Positions 61,832-64,000 of a stretch of 64,000 nt of DNA are shown one piece after another. Origin of the DNA: Oscillospiraceae bacterium (GTDB taxonomy: Bacteria > Bacillota > Clostridia > Oscillospirales > Ruminococcaceae); the NCBI GenBank assembly GCA_014799385.1, contig JAAVIC010000033.1, positions 186,001-250,000 on the forward strand, written 5' to 3'. The stretch's first letter is position 1. Each line of letters opens with the position of its first letter. The notes beneath the pieces are model-generated. The model saw nothing but the letters and a program-made list of their open reading frames with translations. It had not been told where the DNA came from and made no database searches. The translations under genes were made by a program, and so were the position numbers.

Positions 61832-63097
61832 TCAGACCGCTCGGAATATATCCTTTGACACGCTTTTATTATCGCGTTCAAGCTCTTTTCGAGCGGATTC
61901 AAGCTCATTCAGCCGGCTAAGTTCATCGGCGGCGTCCTCCAGCCCCAGATGCGTGTACGTATTCAAAGTTACCCCTATATCGCTATGACCCATAAGATAT
62001 TGAAGCGTTTTCGGGTTCATTCCCGCTCTCGCCATATTGCTGCAGTAGGTATGCCGGCAGACATGCGGTGTTATGTTCGGGATCTGCAGCTTGTATATTT
62101 CGTTGTATCGCTTTACCATGTGATTGAATCGGTGTTCCCAGTGCATCGCCACAAGCGGAAAGCCGTCCTTGTCGGTAAACAGGAAACCCGTATGACCGCC
62201 GACTATGCGTTCACACTTTGGCGGCTTTCTGTCCTCGATTATCGCCTGAAAGCAGTATGCTACATCATCGGTAATAGGAATTTTACGCGTTCCCGCATTG
62301 GTTTTTGTAGATTCGATCATCAACTTCATATCACTTGTTCTTTGGAGCTGGCGCTCAATATTCACCACTTTGTTTTCAAAATCAATATCGGAGATCGTCA
62401 AACCGCAAAATTCCGAAATTCTCATTCCCGTGTGGAACAGAATGTACACGACCTCATAATACTTGCAATAATTATTATCATCGTGAACAAATTTCAAAAA
62501 CCGCCGCATATCGTCTTTGGTGACTGCTTGACGTGTCACGCTGTCATTGACCACGACCGTAGCCATTTCAAAACCGAACGGATTTTTACGCAGCACATCA
62601 TCGTCCACAGCCATTTGAAACGCGGGACGAAGAACTCCGCGCACGGTTTTGATAGTGCTATATCCCTTTCCATCCTCTTGGAGCTTGATAAGGAACAGCT
62701 TTGCATCGGATGTTTTGACCGAGCCTATCTTGCTTGACGAGAAAGGCTCTTTTGCAAGAAGGTTCTTTACAAAACCATAATTGCTTTTAGTACTGTACTT
62801 AACTCCCGTCTTAGTAGCAAGGTAACGTTCCACAAGCTCGTACACCGTCATATTCTTGTTTGACGGATCACAGAGCGTATCAAGATCGTAGCCTATCTGC
62901 TTTTCAAGCTCTCGAAGCGACAAGCAAGGTTTTTTTCCACTTGGCAGCGGATCGGTTGGTTCGAGCCGCCAACTGTATACAAAATGCGGCTTGCCGTTAA
63001 TGTGATACTTAAACTGATACTTGCCGTCAGCTCTGATAGATTCACCGCGCCTTAAAATCCGCCGCTTTGAGTCGCGCCTTTGCGTGTTTCTCGGCAT
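61832..63097 (-). CDS. int: tyrosine recombinase/integrase (Tn916 type)
   Basis: Site-specific recombinase of 421 residues. An N-terminal arm-binding part (GKYQFKYHINGKPHFVYSWRL) is followed by a SAM-like core-binding domain and the catalytic domain with Arg in HTGMRISEFCG, HxxR in HVCRHTYCS, His in MGHSD and the Tyr in LNTYTHLG. ATG at 63097 follows AGGAGG inside the upstream excisionase-like gene. The rest of the element must extend to the right of the window. Confidence 0.95.
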   Translation of the reverse strand: MPRNTQRRDSKRRILRRGESIRADGKYQFKYHINGKPHFVYSWRLEPTDPLPSGKKPCLSLRELEKQIGYDLDTLCDPSNKNMTVYELVERYLATKTGVKYSTKSNYGFVKNLLAKEPFSSSKIGSVKTSDAKLFLIKLQEDGKGYSTIKTVRGVLRPAFQMAVDDDVLRKNPFGFEMATVVVNDSVTRQAVTKDDMRRFLKFVHDDNNYCKYYEVVYILFHTGMRISEFCGLTISDIDFENKVVNIERQLQRTSDMKLMIESTKTNAGTRKIPITDDVAYCFQAIIEDRKPPKCERIVGGHTGFLFTDKDGFPLVAMHWEHRFNHMVKRYNEIYKLQIPNITPHVCRHTYCSNMARAGMNPKTLQYLMGHSDIGVTLNTYTHLGLEDAADELSRLNELESARKELERDNKSVSKDIFRAV

Positions 63098-63306
63098 AAC
63101 AACTCCTCCTTTGCCTTAGGATCATTTTCAAGAAATTTCTCAAACTCCGCACGCAGTATTAGCACCCTGTTGTGATAGAAAGCTAAAAAATCATACCGAC
63201 CGCCGTTCTTCAAAAACCGAGAGAATTTCCGTGCGCTCAAGCCGAACAGTTCTATCGCTTCACGCGTATTCAAATAAGTTTTCTCCAACAAATCCGGCTT
63301 TTTCAA
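63052..63306 (-). CDS. excisionase-like small DNA-binding protein (DUF6462 type)
   Basis: An 84-residue protein with a MerR/Xis-like helix-turn-helix (YLNTREAIELFGLSARKFSR) and the typical later strand RVLILRAEFEKFLE. It overlaps int by 46 bp and begins with TTG at 63306 in a TTGA overlap with the gene before it. Probably regulates excision direction with int. Confidence 0.78.
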   Translation of the reverse strand: MKKPDLLEKTYLNTREAIELFGLSARKFSRFLKNGGRYDFLAFYHNRVLILRAEFEKFLENDPKAKEELLCRETRKGATQSGGF

Positions 63307-63515
63307 TCTTCCTCTCCCCTCTCCATCAAAGAATCAATGTACTCCTCAAATCGTTTTCGTATAATCAAGTAACGGTTTCCGTTCATTACCGAAAAGCGGT
63401 TCAAGTTATCCTCGGCAAGTCTGCGTATCCGCTTTTCTCCGATGTTGAAATATGCCGCCGCCTCGCTTACAGACAACAGATATTTTTCGCCGATTGAAAT
63501 TTTGATCTCTGCCAT
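63303..63515 (-). CDS. excisionase (Tn916 Xis-like) copy 2
   Basis: A 70-residue protein: GEKYLLSVSEAAAYFNIGEK, RRLAE, NGNRYLIIRKRFEEYID. This is the pattern of Tn916-type excisionases. Start at 63515 is placed 8 bp after GGAGG. Confidence 0.85.
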   Translation of the reverse strand: MAEIKISIGEKYLLSVSEAAAYFNIGEKRIRRLAEDNLNRFSVMNGNRYLIIRKRFEEYIDSLMERGEED

Positions 63516-63595
63516 AGCGCTCACCTCCGTTTCGTTATCATTATATTAACTCTGTTAAACGGAAATAGCAACTACTTACGGCAAAGAAAATCAAA

Positions 63596-63838
63596 CTAAA
63601 TCGCCGAAGTTTCCTCTATAAATCTTTCGAATTTTGTGCGGATTATGAGGACACGATTCCCATTATATATTGAAAAACGTCTATCGGCAGAGCAGCCTTG
63701 ATTGTACTCGGCAAGGCGGCGGAGCTTTTTCTCGCCGATGTTGAAATATGATGCTGCTTCCTTTATAGAAAGCAAGTACTTCTCACCTATAGGGAGAATC
63801 GTTTTCTCATTAGCTGACTGTTCTTGATTTTTGATCAT
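63596..63838 (-). CDS. excisionase (Tn916 Xis-like) copy 1
   Basis: An 80-residue paralogue of the next gene: GEKYLLSIKEAASYFNIGEK, RRLAE, NGNRVLIIRTKFERFIE. The start at 63838 has GGAGG 8 bp upstream, while the ATG at 63844 is only 2 bp from it. Having two close Xis copies plus a third type before int is unusual. Confidence 0.85.
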   Translation of the reverse strand: MIKNQEQSANEKTILPIGEKYLLSIKEAASYFNIGEKKLRRLAEYNQGCSADRRFSIYNGNRVLIIRTKFERFIEETSAI

Positions 63839-63911
63839 AGTCATATCCTCCTACAAAAATGTGTTTCTATAATTATTAGGACAGTTATTTTAAATTTGGG
63901 GACTAAAAATA

Positions 63912-63940
63912 AGCCCGCAAGGGAATAACCCTTACGAGCT
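63912..63940 (-). terminator. terminator upstream of the excisionase genes
   Basis: AGCTCGTAAGGG pairs with CCCTTGCGGGCT on the minus strand with wobble pairs and is followed by TTATTTTT. It would end a gene lying to the right of the window. Confidence 0.6.
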
Positions 63941-64000
63941 GTTCAAACAAAATGCCTCTATACTTTAGGTAAAAATCCAAACTGATTCAGTAAGTCTTGT

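Overview
The window is a chromosomal stretch from a spore-forming, Gram-positive Clostridia-type bacterium, most likely a gut Oscillospiraceae/Ruminococcaceae relative. The signs are spoIIGA, sigE and sigG, DUF951, cdaA-cdaR, MurT/GatD-type genes, class B sortases, strong AGGAGG ribosome sites and many TTGACA-17-TATAAT promoters. No species can be named from the sequence alone. It is mostly core genome, with accessory patches and, at the right end, the integrase end of an integrative element.

Layout. 1-4819 (minus): DUF951, prfA, tsaC, coaE, a lytic transglycosylase and an M18 aminopeptidase cut by the window edge, all downstream of one good promoter. 4845-5363: tRNA-Lys and tRNA-Arg followed by an unusual array of hairpins. 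5426-14472 (plus): radC, uvrB, two small genes, uvrA, mscL, an acetyltransferase, a frameshifted ankyrin gene and a DUF6578-like gene. 14507-17574: divergent aspS and a flippase-like membrane protein. 17590-22057: prfC, spoIIGA-sigE, then a 340-bp inverted-repeat element and sigG in the opposite orientation. 23095-26411 (minus): a DUF368 (PopT-type) lipid carrier transporter coupled to a P-type ATPase homologue that has lost all its catalytic motifs. 26581-29214: MGMT-like protein and a run of small accessory genes. 29262-38031 (minus): rplS, lepB, rbgA, rnhB, yraN, thrC, a phosphoesterase, tig, clpP and clpX, with a structured leader before rplS. 38084-40191 (minus): an ASKHA-type ATPase and two small accessory genes.

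40284-50102 (plus): trmL, degV, cdaA, cdaR, an FAD dehydrogenase, murT, a GatD-like protein without any cysteine, terD, a small membrane protein, an AlkZ-like protein and ybaK. 50103-51058 holds two palindromic MITE-like elements, a 51-residue Cys/Gly-rich protein gene and a phased array of TGTAAC hexamers. 51109-58722 (plus): a cysteine desulfurase, thiI, a CinA-type amidase, three tandem class B sortases and a SpoIID/LytB-like exported protein, closely spaced like one operon. 58758-64000 (minus): a tiny gene, a low-molecular-weight phosphatase, then GIY-YIG, Fic, a Tn916-type integrase and three excisionase-like genes.

Themes: cell-wall and lipid-carrier biology recurs (lytic transglycosylase, DUF368, MurT/GatD, CdaA, sortases, SpoIID). 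Two proteins in this group look like pseudoenzymes: the P-type ATPase homologue at 23943-26411 and the GatD-like protein at 46857-47471. They are the most interesting items. The noncoding DNA is also rich, with four separate palindromic or hairpin-rich elements, three of which touch the 3' end of a gene.
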